Positions 1 to 8,625 of a stretch of 64,000 nt of DNA are shown here, piece after piece. How positions within the stretch are numbered: position 1 is the stretch's first letter; the number at the start of each line of letters is the position of its first letter. The position numbers were made by a program, and so were the translations under genes. Under the pieces are notes generated by a model that was not told the DNA's origin, searched no databases, and worked only from the letters and a program-made list of their open reading frames with translations. This DNA comes from Nitrospinaceae bacterium (GTDB lineage: Bacteria > Nitrospinota > Nitrospinia > Nitrospinales > Nitrospinaceae). The stretch spans positions 1-64,000 of the forward strand of contig JAJDBJ010000047.1 of the NCBI GenBank assembly GCA_029261395.1, read 5' to 3'.

Positions 1-3000
1 GACGGAGACGACTTTGGAGACGCCGCGCTCTTCCATGGTCACGCCGTACAGGGTGTCGGCGAAGGACATGGTTTTCTGGTTGTGGGTGATGATGATGAAC
101 TGGGTTTTGTCGGACATCTCTTTCAGCATTTCCTGAAAGCGGATGACGTTGGCCTCGTCGAGCGGTGCATCGACTTCGTCCAGCAGACAGAACGGGCTGG
201 GCCGGACTTTGAGGATGGCGAACATGAGCGCGATGGCGGTCATCGTTTTTTCACCGCCGGAAAGCAGGCTGATATTGTGCATGCTCTTGCCCATCGGGCT
301 GGCGGTGATATCAATCCCCGATTCCAGAATATTCTCCGGGTCGGTCAGGGTCAATTCCGCCTTGCCGCCCAGGAACAGCCGCGTGAAGTTATCCTTGAAA
401 TGCTCGTTCACCTGCTCGAAGGTTTCCTTGAACAGCTTGCGGGTGGTCTGGTCGATCTTCTCGATCGTCTCGTGCAAGGCGCGAATGGAGTCCGCCAGAT
501 CTTCCAACTGCTTCTGCAAAAAGTTATACCGCTCGCTGGCGACCTGATACTCGGACAGCGCCGCCAGGTTCACTTCTCCTAGCTTTGCGACTTTCTCCTT
601 CAACTGCCTCAATTCCTCGCTGACCGCCTCTTCGTCGACTTCGCCATCGTACTGGCTCAGCATTTCCTGCAGACTGACGTTGAAATCTTCGAACGCTTTT
701 TCTTCGATGTGGCTGATCTGGATTTTCACCTCGGAGCGTTTCAAGTCGACAGCGGAAACCGCCTCGGTCATCTCCTGTATCTGGTGACCCAGTTCGCGGC
801 TTTCGCGATCCTTGGCTTCCAGCATCTCTTCTTGTTCCTGCAGGCCCTCTTCCTCGCCAACCACTTCCTCGTCCAAGCGATCCTTCTCTCTCACCTTTTC
901 GAGGATACCTTGCTCGATCTCTACGATCGCTTTTTGGTTCTCTGCGATCCTTTCGGAGTTGACCCGGCTGTCTTCACTGCGTTGCCCGATGCGTTGGTTC
1001 AGGGTGGCTTCCTGCAAATCGAGGCGCTTGATTTCCAACCGCACATTGTCGCGTCGGCCTTTCATAGAAGCAATTTTGACATTCACTTCATTGATCCACC
1101 CGGCCATCACTTCGGTTTCCTGACGCTGATCCCGGAGGGTGAGGCGCAGGTCTTCAACCACCGCTTCGGTCTGTTCTTTTTCTTCCTCACCAACCCGGAT
1201 GTCGTGAGTCAGGGTATCAAACTCGCCCGTCAACTCTTCCAACTCGCTTGCGCCCGAGGACAATTCGTGTTCGAGGTGAGACTTCTTTTGCTCCAACCGT
1301 TGCAATTCTTTTTGGGCCTGCTCCAGATCGTTGCGGCATTGCCTTTGCTCGATGTCCACCTCATGCACCGACGCTCCAGCGGCCTGATGACTTTCTTCCA
1401 CCGCTGAAACTTCATTCTCTATGTTGCGGTTGGCTTCCTCAAGCTGTTCCAACTCCTTTTGAAGGCCCACCACCTGCACACCCAACTCTTCCATTTCGCG
1501 GGTCTGCGACAGCAGACCACCGGGATCTTCCCCGTTCCGACCGCCGGTAACCAGGCCCTGCCCGTCGATCACCTCGCCGTCGAGGGTCACCACCGTTCCC
1601 TCAAATTCGTCGTTTCCATGCAGTTTGAGAGCCGTTTCCAGATCACGCACCAGCACCACATTGTTCAGCAGATGATCAAATACCGTTTTATACTCTTCGC
1701 GAGTCTCCACCAGATCGGCCAGTTTGCCGACGACGCCCGTGTCTCCATTCAGATACACCGGCTTGAGGGAAATGGATTTGGGGTTCAGCGGGATGAACGA
1801 GCCGCGCCCGGATTGATGTTCGTTCATGTAACGAATGACACCCAAAGTATCCGAGTAGGAATTGACGATCATGCTCTGCAGTTTTTCGCCGAGTACCGCC
1901 TCCACCGCTTTTTCATATTCAGCGGGAGTCTGAATGACATCCACCACCACTTCGCGCAAACCGTCGGGCCGGGCAGTCTGGCTCATTAGAGATCGAACCC
2001 CCTGACCAAATCCTTCATACTGACTGCGCAATTCTTTCAGGGAACTCAACAGAGACGCCTTGGACAGATACGCCTCCTTGGCGACACGCGCCTTGGCCTC
2101 TCCATCCTTGAGTTGTCCTTTGCAGACGCTCAATTGCTCCTGAAGCTGGATCAGCTCTTGTCGGCGCGTTTCCAGGTCTTTTTCTTTTTGATCAAATTCG
2201 GATTGCGCTTCACCGACTGCGATTTGAACAGACTCCATCTGCTCACGCGTTTCTTCCAGCTCGCGGGTCAGCTTCTCTCCCTGCTCGTTGAGGTATTTGC
2301 GCCGGGATTCCAATTCCGTAAGGGAATTTTTCTTCTGGGACAGCTGATGCAATAACTCAAGGACCCGGCTTTCCCTATCTTGAAGCTCTTTTTCCAAAGT
2401 CCGCATCAACCCTCGGCTGTGCTCGCATTCCCGGGTTTTTTCCTGACACTCCAGTTCCTGCGTACTGATTTTTTCATCCGCATCTGCCAACTCATTGCGA
2501 TGCGTTTCCCGCTCCTCGCTGTGGGACCCGATTTCGCCCTGCATCTGCTCAATTTCCCGCGCCGCCGCTTCCTTATCCGATTCCGCCTGCTGGACCTGGG
2601 AATTTCTCAACTCGATATTGTGCTCACTCCGGCTGATCTCCGCTGTCAAATGATGCAGGGTTTCGCGCTTCTCGTTGAGGATGGCGGTCAACTCGTCGAT
2701 CTCAATTTTCATCCGGCTGACGTCGTTTTCCAGAGTCGACGACCGGGCGGCCCATTGTGTTTTCTGCTCCACCTTCTCGCGATACGCTTCTTCCAATTCG
2801 TCGAATTGTACTTTCAGGCCGCGGATTCTCTGCGAAAACAGGCCAAGCGACAACTCCTTGATCTCCCCCTGAAATTTCTTGTAGCGTTCCGCTTTGTTGG
2901 CCTGGCGTTTCAGGGAGTCCACCTGCCGCTCCAACTCATTGACGATGTCGGAAATACGGTCCAGGTTCTGGCCGGAGGCATCGAGCTTGCGCAGGGCTTC

Positions 3001-3540
3001 CGCCTTGCGGACCTTGAACTTCAACACACCGGCGGCTTCTTCAATCCAGATGCGGCGCTCTTCCGGCTTGGAGCTGATCATGTCCTGAATATGGCCCTGC
3101 TCGATGACCGTCAACACCTTGGGGCTGATGCCGATATCGAGAAACAGATCGGTGATGTCTTTCAGTCTGCAGGGAACTTTATTGATGTAAAACTCGCTGT
3201 CGCCGGAACGGTGGTAACAGCGGGTAACTTTGATCTCATCCGCCAGATTGGGAACACTGGCGACTCTGAGGCCTTTAGGCACATCGCTCAGGGTCATGGA
3301 GATTTCGGTGCGGTTGACCGGCTTGCGGCCTGAGGAGCCGTTGAAGATCAGATCGGTGATACGGGTGCCGCGCAGGGCTTTGGAGCTCTGTTCGCCAATG
3401 ATCCAGCGGATAGCGTCCGAGATATTACTCTTGCCACACCCGTTGGGGCCGACGACGGCGGTGAAACCGTTGGTGAAATCGAGGCGGGTAGTATCGACGA
3501 AGGATTTGAAACCGGCAAGTTCGAGCTGTTTGAGAATCAT
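1..3540 (-). CDS. smc: Chromosome segregation protein SMC (3' end just beyond window)
   Basis: Structural maintenance of chromosomes ATPase, the core of bacterial condensin. Translating the minus strand from the ATG at 3540 gives 1,180 codons with no stop before the edge. Visible in order: N-terminal head with Walker A GPNGCGKSN (residues about 32-40); long coiled coil; hinge region with conserved glycines around residues 500-680 (for example GVVGKLAD, VTGGRNG); second coiled coil; C-terminal head with ABC signature LLSGGEKT and Walker B FCLLDEVDAPLDEANV. The last residues seen, near GVSKVVSV, match the usual SMC terminus, so only a few residues are missing. No ScpA or ScpB partner lies in the window. 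The gene is not on the ORF list only because it runs off the edge. Confidence 0.97.
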   Translation of the reverse strand, partial: MILKQLELAGFKSFVDTTRLDFTNGFTAVVGPNGCGKSNISDAIRWIIGEQSSKALRGTRITDLIFNGSSGRKPVNRTEISMTLSDVPKGLRVASVPNLADEIKVTRCYHRSGDSEFYINKVPCRLKDITDLFLDIGISPKVLTVIEQGHIQDMISSKPEERRIWIEEAAGVLKFKVRKAEALRKLDASGQNLDRISDIVNELERQVDSLKRQANKAERYKKFQGEIKELSLGLFSQRIRGLKVQFDELEEAYREKVEQKTQWAARSSTLENDVSRMKIEIDELTAILNEKRETLHHLTAEISRSEHNIELRNSQVQQAESDKEAAAREIEQMQGEIGSHSEERETHRNELADADEKISTQELECQEKTRECEHSRGLMRTLEKELQDRESRVLELLHQLSQKKNSLTELESRRKYLNEQGEKLTRELEETREQMESVQIAVGEAQSEFDQKEKDLETRRQELIQLQEQLSVCKGQLKDGEAKARVAKEAYLSKASLLSSLKELRSQYEGFGQGVRSLMSQTARPDGLREVVVDVIQTPAEYEKAVEAVLGEKLQSMIVNSYSDTLGVIRYMNEHQSGRGSFIPLNPKSISLKPVYLNGDTGVVGKLADLVETREEYKTVFDHLLNNVVLVRDLETALKLHGNDEFEGTVVTLDGEVIDGQGLVTGGRNGEDPGGLLSQTREMEELGVQVVGLQKELEQLEEANRNIENEVSAVEESHQAAGASVHEVDIEQRQCRNDLEQAQKELQRLEQKKSHLEHELSSGASELEELTGEFDTLTHDIRVGEEEKEQTEAVVEDLRLTLRDQRQETEVMAGWINEVNVKIASMKGRRDNVRLEIKRLDLQEATLNQRIGQRSEDSRVNSERIAENQKAIVEIEQGILEKVREKDRLDEEVVGEEEGLQEQEEMLEAKDRESRELGHQIQEMTEAVSAVDLKRSEVKIQISHIEEKAFEDFNVSLQEMLSQYDGEVDEEAVSEELRQLKEKVAKLGEVNLAALSEYQVASERYNFLQKQLEDLADSIRALHETIEKIDQTTRKLFKETFEQVNEHFKDNFTRLFLGGKAELTLTDPENILESGIDITASPMGKSMHNISLLSGGEKTMTAIALMFAILKVRPSPFCLLDEVDAPLDEANVIRFQEMLKEMSDKTQFIIITHNQKTMSFADTLYGVTMEERGVSKVVSV

Positions 3541-3968
3541 TGGAACTCCAGAAGGCCTTTAAAAAAGAACCAGTTAAGGCATAGCGCTATTTCCCGCAGA
3601 TTATAACATCCCGCATGGCTTGTAAAGGGAATTTTATACAATTTATGGGGGTAAACCAGACTATAGTCCCCTACATATGGTGGTTTAGGGAAATAGACTG
3701 TTTTTGGGCAGGATCACGGGATAATATGTACCACAGGGGGGGAGCGCGGAGCACGCAGAGACCAGCGTGACGCCGGACCCAATTTGCTCCCCCTTCTCCG
3801 AAGGAGGCTGGGGGGCTTATTCTCTCTGCCTTTGTAATAAGGGACGGTTTATATTACTGGCCGAGGTACTCCGCTTTTGGATTCAATAGAAACCTTGCCT
3901 TCAAACATAATGAGAACTATAGTTCCTTATGGTGTCGTTTGATAACCAGCTTGGGGGCACACGGGACA
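3541..3968. other. Gene-free gap between smc and the antitoxin gene
   Basis: No credible coding sequence is seen. The stretch holds the smc 5' region, a CCAGCG-tga-CGCCGG hairpin at 3762-3776 of a dispersed type, a C-rich/G-rich pair near 3786-3816 resembling repeats elsewhere in the window, a partial GAGGTACTCCGC copy at 3863-3874, and a 12-base palindrome at 3914-3925. The toxin gene that normally precedes this antitoxin family is not detectable here. Confidence 0.6.
3914..3925. promoter_or_regulatory. Perfect palindrome upstream of antitoxin, possible operator
   Basis: GAACTATAGTTC is a perfect 12-base palindrome 43 bases before the ATG of the HigA-like gene. HigA antitoxins commonly repress their own promoter by binding such dyads, so an autoregulatory operator is a reasonable inference. 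No clear -35/-10 pair was fixed. Confidence 0.4.
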
Positions 3969-4280
3969 ATGCGTAAAATAAAAACACTCGACGAATTTGA
4001 AGCAAACTATTTCCGCAAGCATCCGGAGGAAATAGACGACTACTTTAAGATCATTTTTGATGAGTATGCTCAGGATGGAGATACCGGGGCTTTGCTTTCT
4101 TCTTTACGCGTTCTTGCTGGCGTGAAAGGGATTACCGCGCTGGCCAAAGAAACCGGCATGACCCGGAAGGGATTACAAAAGGCGCTTTCCCAACAGGGGA
4201 ATCCCCGGCTGGAAAATATCAACGCCATCATGCACGCCATGGGTTATCGTCTCGTCCCCGAAAAACTGGAGCCGCATTAA
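3969..4280 (+). CDS. HigA-type (XRE family) addiction-module antidote protein, orphan
   Basis: A 103-residue DNA-binding antitoxin of the 'probable addiction module antidote' family. Its N-terminus (TLDEFEANYF) is followed by an HTH: ALAKETGMTRKGLQKALS, then NPRLENINAIMHAMGYRL, the usual ending of this family. ATG 3969 is preferred over the upstream in-frame TTG at 3939 because MRKIKTLDEF is the typical beginning. The family is normally encoded just downstream of a RelE/HigB-like killer gene; none is visible in the 428 bases upstream nor in the following gene. It may be a solitary regulator or a relic of a module. A REP-like hairpin follows the stop at once. Confidence 0.85.
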   Translation: MRKIKTLDEFEANYFRKHPEEIDDYFKIIFDEYAQDGDTGALLSSLRVLAGVKGITALAKETGMTRKGLQKALSQQGNPRLENINAIMHAMGYRLVPEKLEPH

Positions 4281-4284
4281 TGTA

Positions 4285-4330
4285 GTCAAGAAGAGACTTG
4301 ACCCCTTTTTAGTCACTTGACCCCTTTTTT
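4285..4330. repeat. GTCAAG-AAGAGA-CTTGAC hairpin, REP-like repeat
   Basis: GTCAAG (4285-4290) and CTTGAC (4297-4302) pair around a six-base loop and are followed by CCCC and a T run, then a second ACTTGACCCC. The 21 bases 4285-4305 recur exactly in reverse complement at 54916-54936. Similar GGGGTCAAGTC words flank REP-associated or IS200-like transposases in other genomes (recalled, not searched). It could also end transcription of the antitoxin gene. Confidence 0.6.
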
Positions 4331-4434
4331 GGGCCTGGAGCAAACAAAAACTCTGAATTGCGCTCAACGATATTCTCGATGCCATTAACTGTTAGCAAGC
4401 TCCCTCTCCGGGGAGGAGCGAGGAGAAACGAAAT

Positions 4435-4788
4435 ATGAAATTTTACGGTTACAACAAGTGCGGTACTTGCAGAAAAGCGCAGAAGTTTCTGGACGGCAAA
4501 AAGGTGACGTACCAGTCGATCGACATCACGGAAACGCCGCCGCCCAAGACGGTGCTGAAAAAAGCCCTCAAGACGCGCGAGCTCAAAAAACTGTTCAACA
4601 CCAGCGGCGTCCAGTACAAGGAGCTCAACATCAAGGACAAGCTGAAGGGGATGACGGAGGCGCAGGCGCTCGACCTGTTGGCGTCCAACGGGCGACTGGT
4701 GAAGCGTCCTATTGCGGTCGACGGCGACCGCGTCACCGTCGGCTTCGATGAAGAGGAGTACAAACAGACGTGGGGTAAAAAGAAATAA
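4435..4788 (+). CDS. Spx/ArsC-family thioredoxin-fold protein
   Basis: A 117-residue protein of the ArsC/Spx/YffB superfamily. The N-terminus YGYNKCGTCRKAQKFL carries the CxxC motif at residues 10-13, and the C-terminal half (LLASNGRLVKRPIAVDG) shows the family's NGxLVKRPI signature with its arginine. Members reduce arsenate using glutathione or glutaredoxin, or act as redox regulators. Without the RNA polymerase context of Spx in Firmicutes, a reductase-like role is more likely, but the substrate is not shown. AGGAG lies just before the ATG. No ars operon is nearby. Confidence 0.88.
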   Translation: MKFYGYNKCGTCRKAQKFLDGKKVTYQSIDITETPPPKTVLKKALKTRELKKLFNTSGVQYKELNIKDKLKGMTEAQALDLLASNGRLVKRPIAVDGDRVTVGFDEEEYKQTWGKKK

Positions 4789-4819
4789 ATCGCCCGCCCG
4801 ATCCGGCAATACAGTCATT

Positions 4820-4950
4820 TCCCCCCTCCTTACCAAGGAGGGGATACAGGGGAGGTTATGATATCTCCTACCTTATTTTTTTAAGGTTTATTCTTTGAGC
4901 CGGTCAAAATCAACCCCACCTGTATCCTCCCCTTAGTAAGGGGAGGAATA
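4820..4950. repeat. Inverted pair of CCTCCTTA...AAGGAGG repeats
   Basis: The left arm near 4822-4857 contains CCCTCCTTACCAAGGAGGG followed by GATACAGGGGAGGTT. The right arm at 4911-4949 is its imperfect reverse complement (AACCCCACCTGTATCC, then CTCCCCTTAGTAAGGGGAG). Each arm is itself a hairpin. The 50-odd bases between are AT-rich. It looks like a short nonautonomous palindromic element; related words occur at 40565-40598 and near 55305. Confidence 0.65.
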
Positions 4951-4998
4951 TTTTTGTTACTGCAAAATGAAATGTCCCTTTAACTAAAAACCTGAACT

Positions 4999-5553
4999 AT
5001 GGATCTCAATTTACTATCCGAAAAATTGAAAACCAAGTACCCGCTACCGGACGCTCCGGTGCCGCTCAATGAGAAATCCTCAGCGGTGCTGGTGATTCTC
5101 TACCCCCGGCACCGCCAGCCGCATGTGCTGTTGATCCAGCGAGCTGAGCATCTGAACCGGCATGCCGGGGAGATCTCTTTTCCTGGCGGCTTCTATGAGC
5201 ACCAGGACGGCACCCTGCTCAACACCGCACTCCGTGAAACTAGGGAGGAGCTGAACCTGGAGTTACCGGCCTCTCAGGTAATCGGATTACTACCACAAGT
5301 TCAAACGCTTACGGGATTCACCATCTCCCCCTTCATCGCGATTCTCGATCAACTGCCTCCCTACCGCAGAAATCCGGACGAAGTCCAAAGCGTGCTGGAA
5401 ACTCCACTGCACCCCCTACTCTCCACTCATCACCGCGAAATGGGCTATCCTGTTGAAAAAAAAATGGTTGCCTACTGGCATTTCGAGCATCGTATTTGGG
5501 GGGCCACAGCCAAGGTCTTACACCGGATCAGAAGCTTGAATTTGGCGCACTAA
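4999..5553 (+). CDS. Nudix hydrolase, CoA pyrophosphatase (NudL/NUDT7) type
   Basis: A 184-residue Nudix protein. Residues about 37-60 (VLLIQRAEHLNRHAGEISFP) match the UPF0035 signature of CoA diphosphatases, which hydrolyse CoA to 3',5'-ADP and phosphopantetheine. The Nudix box follows as FPGGFYEHQDG then ALRETREELNL; the spacing between GG and RE equals that of E. coli NudL as I recall it, including Asp in place of the usual Glu. ATG 4999 begins MDLNLLSEKL. It stands alone between the repeat element and the TPR gene. Confidence 0.87.
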   Translation: MDLNLLSEKLKTKYPLPDAPVPLNEKSSAVLVILYPRHRQPHVLLIQRAEHLNRHAGEISFPGGFYEHQDGTLLNTALRETREELNLELPASQVIGLLPQVQTLTGFTISPFIAILDQLPPYRRNPDEVQSVLETPLHPLLSTHHREMGYPVEKKMVAYWHFEHRIWGATAKVLHRIRSLNLAH

Positions 5554-5714
5554 ACACCCTCTCCCGGACAAACGAATTCCTTTGAAACTTGCCTTCTAAG
5601 GCTCGCCTGCAGGGTGCGGGGTTTACAATCCTTTTACCGGGATTTATCCTGAAGACAATTAAGATTACTTTCCCTGATAATGTTACCCAATATTTTTGTA
5701 TGAGGAGACGAGGT

Positions 5715-7211
5715 ATGAAGAGGCCCTTGGCTTGGACCGCAACGACTATTTTCATCCTGGGCATCGCAGGCAATGCGACTGCTGGAAATCTCAATGCCCT
5801 GATATCGACTAATTACCTGGTGTCCGCTGACGCTACGGAAACCTACAACCAAGGTGTTGAGCAGGCCAGGGAAGGGAAATACAACCGGGCTGAGCGTTTG
5901 TTCGAAAAGGCCCTGCAGAAAGATCCCAAGCATGTCGGCGCTCTCAGTTACCTGAGCCAGGTGTATGCCAGCAAAGGGCAATACAGCAGTGCCATCACAA
6001 CGGCTAAAAAGACGTTGCAGCTGGATCCCAATAATGAAGGGGCGAACCAGACTCTGGCGCGGATTTATGAAACCCGGAGTTCCTGGAAACAAATGATCGC
6101 GCCTTTGAACACCCTGACCCAAAACTACGGGCACAACGCACGATACCATGCCAAACTGGGTGAAGCGCATTACCGGCTCAAACACTATAAAGATGCGTCG
6201 GGCCCCCTGCAACAGGCGGTCAATCTAAATTCTACAGACTATACGTCCGCCTATCGCCTGGGTGAAGTGCAGGCCCGCATGGGAAATTATGAGAACGCGG
6301 TGGGCTATCTGGAACAGTCCATGAGTTCCGCACCTTCCCGCACCGTGAAGTATTACAACTTGGGTCTGGTCTACGGTTATCTGAAACGTCATGACGACGC
6401 CATCCGCTATTTCGAGATGGCTATCAATGAGCAGCCGGGACTCGCTGAGGCTTACTACAATATCGGCGCCATGTATCAAAACTCCGATCAATTGCAATCG
6501 GCCATCGAGAATTATGAGAAGGCTTTGAAACTTGATTCAAATATTGAGATGGCCTCCACCAATCTGGAATATCTGAAGGGTTACCTGGAGCGCCAGCAAA
6601 AACAGCAGGAAGCCGCGGGTTCAATGACTCTGGAGCAAACCACCACACCGGAAGAAACATTCGAGCCGAATGCAGAAGAAGCTCCGGCCATTGAGGAAGC
6701 TCCGATGGAATCTTTTGATGCCGTTCAGGAAGAAACCCCAGTAGAAGAGTCTTTCGATACGGCTGAAGAAGCTCCAACCGAAGAACCTGTCATGGAGACC
6801 GCTGAGGAAGCTCCGATTCAGGAATCTTTCGATACAGCAGAGGAGGCTCCGGCTGAGGAAATTGCGACGGAGTCCTTTGATACTTTTCAGGAAGAAACTC
6901 CAGCCGAGGAGACAGTAGAGTCTTTCGATACGGCTGAGGAATCTTTTGATACCGCAGTGGAATCTGGTGTAGAATCATCATCAGACGGTTCGGAATCTCC
7001 CGAAGTGACCCCTGTGGGCACCATGGAAGAGAACCCGGAAGTCACACCGATCGGCACGTCCGAAGATTCGTTTGAAACGAGCACCGGCACTGAGTCCGGT
7101 AGCGAAAATACCGAGGCAACGGTTGAAGAACCGACTACCGAGGAGCCCTCAACCGAACCTGGTTTCGAAGATGCAGTCGATGCCAATGATTACTCGTTCA
7201 GAAACTTTTGA
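5715..7211 (+). CDS. Exported TPR protein with acidic repetitive tail
   Basis: A 498-residue protein of unknown role. The start at ATG 5715 is supported by AGGAG seven bases upstream and by a signal peptide (RPLAWTATTIFILGIAGNATA). Residues about 40-300 form around seven TPR units (for example AEAYYNIGAMYQNSDQLQSA). From about residue 310 the sequence is almost free of hydrophobic folds and rich in E, P, T and S, with the degenerate unit ESFDTAEEAPxEE recurring roughly seven times, encoded by an irregular minisatellite at about 6655-6960. Such tails are often disordered spacers or binding surfaces. pyrF follows after 10 bases, so co-transcription is likely. An upstream in-frame extension to 5589 lacks a ribosome site. 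Confidence 0.85.
   Translation: MKRPLAWTATTIFILGIAGNATAGNLNALISTNYLVSADATETYNQGVEQAREGKYNRAERLFEKALQKDPKHVGALSYLSQVYASKGQYSSAITTAKKTLQLDPNNEGANQTLARIYETRSSWKQMIAPLNTLTQNYGHNARYHAKLGEAHYRLKHYKDASGPLQQAVNLNSTDYTSAYRLGEVQARMGNYENAVGYLEQSMSSAPSRTVKYYNLGLVYGYLKRHDDAIRYFEMAINEQPGLAEAYYNIGAMYQNSDQLQSAIENYEKALKLDSNIEMASTNLEYLKGYLERQQKQQEAAGSMTLEQTTTPEETFEPNAEEAPAIEEAPMESFDAVQEETPVEESFDTAEEAPTEEPVMETAEEAPIQESFDTAEEAPAEEIATESFDTFQEETPAEETVESFDTAEESFDTAVESGVESSSDGSESPEVTPVGTMEENPEVTPIGTSEDSFETSTGTESGSENTEATVEEPTTEEPSTEPGFEDAVDANDYSFRNF
6655..6960 (+). repeat. Degenerate coding minisatellite in TPR-protein tail
   Basis: Units encoding SFDTAEEAPxEE and close variants recur in the 3' third of the TPR gene, at roughly 40-80 base spacing with many silent and replacement differences. 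The divergence implies an old expansion rather than a recent slippage array. Confidence 0.6.
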
Positions 7212-7221
7212 TGATTAAGAT

Positions 7222-7959
7222 ATGACTGGTCTCAAAGACCCAAAATCCCGCCTCATCTTTGCCTTGGACGTTCCAAGTCTGGATGAGGCGGTTTCTTTTG
7301 TCCAAAAGCTGGGCGGTTCCGTCGGCATGTTCAAAGTGGGATTGGAGCTATTCATCAAGGAAGGCCCTGCTGTTCTCACTGCCATCAGGGACCACAGCGA
7401 CGCCGAAATCTTTCTCGACCTCAAACTGCACGATATCCCCGCCACTGTTGAAAGAGCCGTTCAATCCGCCGCCGCCCACAACGTCCGTTTCCTGACCGTG
7501 CATTGCGCGGGAGGCGAGGCGATGCTGAAAGCCGCCGTCAACGGTGCCGGCAACTCCGGCTTGCAGATTCTGGGAGTCACCGTGCTCACCAACCTGGGAC
7601 CCGACGACCATCGAGAAGAGCTGGGTTACCGGAAAGATTTAACCTTGAAAGATCTGTCGGTCACCCGCTCCGGGATAGCCAAAACAGCAGGATGTGCCGG
7701 GGTGATCTGTTCCGGACTGGAGGTCGTTGCCATCCGCGAGAACTTTAACGATTTACTGACCGTGGTCCCCGGAATCCGCCAGAATAAAAATGGAATGGGC
7801 GGCGACGATCAGAAACGGGTGATAACTCCCAAGCGAGCCATCCAGGCCGGTGCCGACTATCTGGTGGTGGGGCGTCCCATTCGCGATGCGTCCGACCCCA
7901 AAGCGGCGGCGCAACGCATCGTGCAGGAAATTTCCGAAGCGCTCTCCGACACAAAATAG
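7222..7959 (+). CDS. pyrF: Orotidine-5'-phosphate decarboxylase
   Basis: Converts OMP to UMP, the last step of de novo pyrimidine synthesis, in the cytoplasm. The 245-residue length and TIM-barrel motifs are those of the bacterial type 1 family: LIFALDVPS at the N-terminus, the catalytic FLDLKLHDIPATV with the Asp-Lys-Asp network, TVHCAGG, VVPGIR, and the phosphate-binding ADYLVVGRPI near the end. It starts ten bases after the TPR gene and is followed by a DUF4149 gene after 41 bases. No other pyr gene is in the window. Confidence 0.97.
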   Translation: MTGLKDPKSRLIFALDVPSLDEAVSFVQKLGGSVGMFKVGLELFIKEGPAVLTAIRDHSDAEIFLDLKLHDIPATVERAVQSAAAHNVRFLTVHCAGGEAMLKAAVNGAGNSGLQILGVTVLTNLGPDDHREELGYRKDLTLKDLSVTRSGIAKTAGCAGVICSGLEVVAIRENFNDLLTVVPGIRQNKNGMGGDDQKRVITPKRAIQAGADYLVVGRPIRDASDPKAAAQRIVQEISEALSDTK

Positions 7960-8000
7960 TTCTACCCTCTCCCGACCTCCTTCGTTTATGATGGGCCGCT

Positions 8001-8453
8001 ATGGTCACCTTGATCCATTTCATACATTTGCTCAGTTTGGTTATGTGGATGGGGAGTATTATTTTTTTCTCCTTCTTCGCCGCGCCGGTGGTGTTTCGCC
8101 TGCTCGACCGGCAAAAGGCCGGTGAAGTGGTGGGCGCGATTTTTCCGAAATATTACGGCCTCGGTTATATTTGCAGTGTGCTGGCCGCCGCCACGCTGAT
8201 GCTCAGCCCGCGCGGGATGGAAGGTCCGCCTCTGATATTTCTCACCATCATGGCGGCTTGTACGTTTTATGCAGGACTGGTCATCAACCCGCAGGCACGG
8301 GCGCTCAAACAACAAATGCAGGAGCAACCGGAAACCCGCGAAACCCTGGAACCGCAATTCAAATCCCTGCATGGATGGTCGGTCCGTCTCAACGCCACCG
8401 TATTGATTTTCGGGCTGGGTCTGCTGTGGACCACTGCCATGCGCTTGATGTAA
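8001..8453 (+). CDS. DUF4149 (TMEM205-like) four-helix membrane protein
   Basis: A 150-residue integral membrane protein. Four hydrophobic segments are seen: about residues 3-28 (IHFIHLLSLVMWMGSIIFF), 50-68, 76-94 and 130-148. The opening H-x2-HLLSLVMWMGS and the central KYYGLGYI segment are typical of DUF4149. Its biochemical role is unknown in bacteria. The 41-base gap after pyrF and common direction suggest the same transcript. Confidence 0.8.
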   Translation: MVTLIHFIHLLSLVMWMGSIIFFSFFAAPVVFRLLDRQKAGEVVGAIFPKYYGLGYICSVLAAATLMLSPRGMEGPPLIFLTIMAACTFYAGLVINPQARALKQQMQEQPETRETLEPQFKSLHGWSVRLNATVLIFGLGLLWTTAMRLM

Positions 8454-8625
8454 TCCCCGCACCACCGATGAGTATGGCTCCCTCCAGCACAAAAAAAAAC
8501 GGCCCGCCAGCGTGACCGGCAAGGCCAGGCTCCTTCCCGGAGGGGGAGCTGGCTGACAGTTACCGGCAAACGAAAATCATTCGGGCGCAATTCAGGGTTT
8601 ATAGTTTTTCTCCGGGCAGGAGAGC

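Noticed and set aside
2380-3333. 317-residue plus-strand frame within smc
   Set aside because: Antisense to the SMC reading frame, which is complete with all ATPase motifs.
3541-3968. Missing HigB toxin for the antitoxin
   Set aside because: I read the gap in all frames by eye for a RelE-like or HigB-like sequence and saw none; only repeats and the palindrome.
4999-5553. Defective Nudix box (Asp in place of Glu)
   Set aside because: The CoA-pyrophosphatase subfamily has the same spacing and residue; not a defect.
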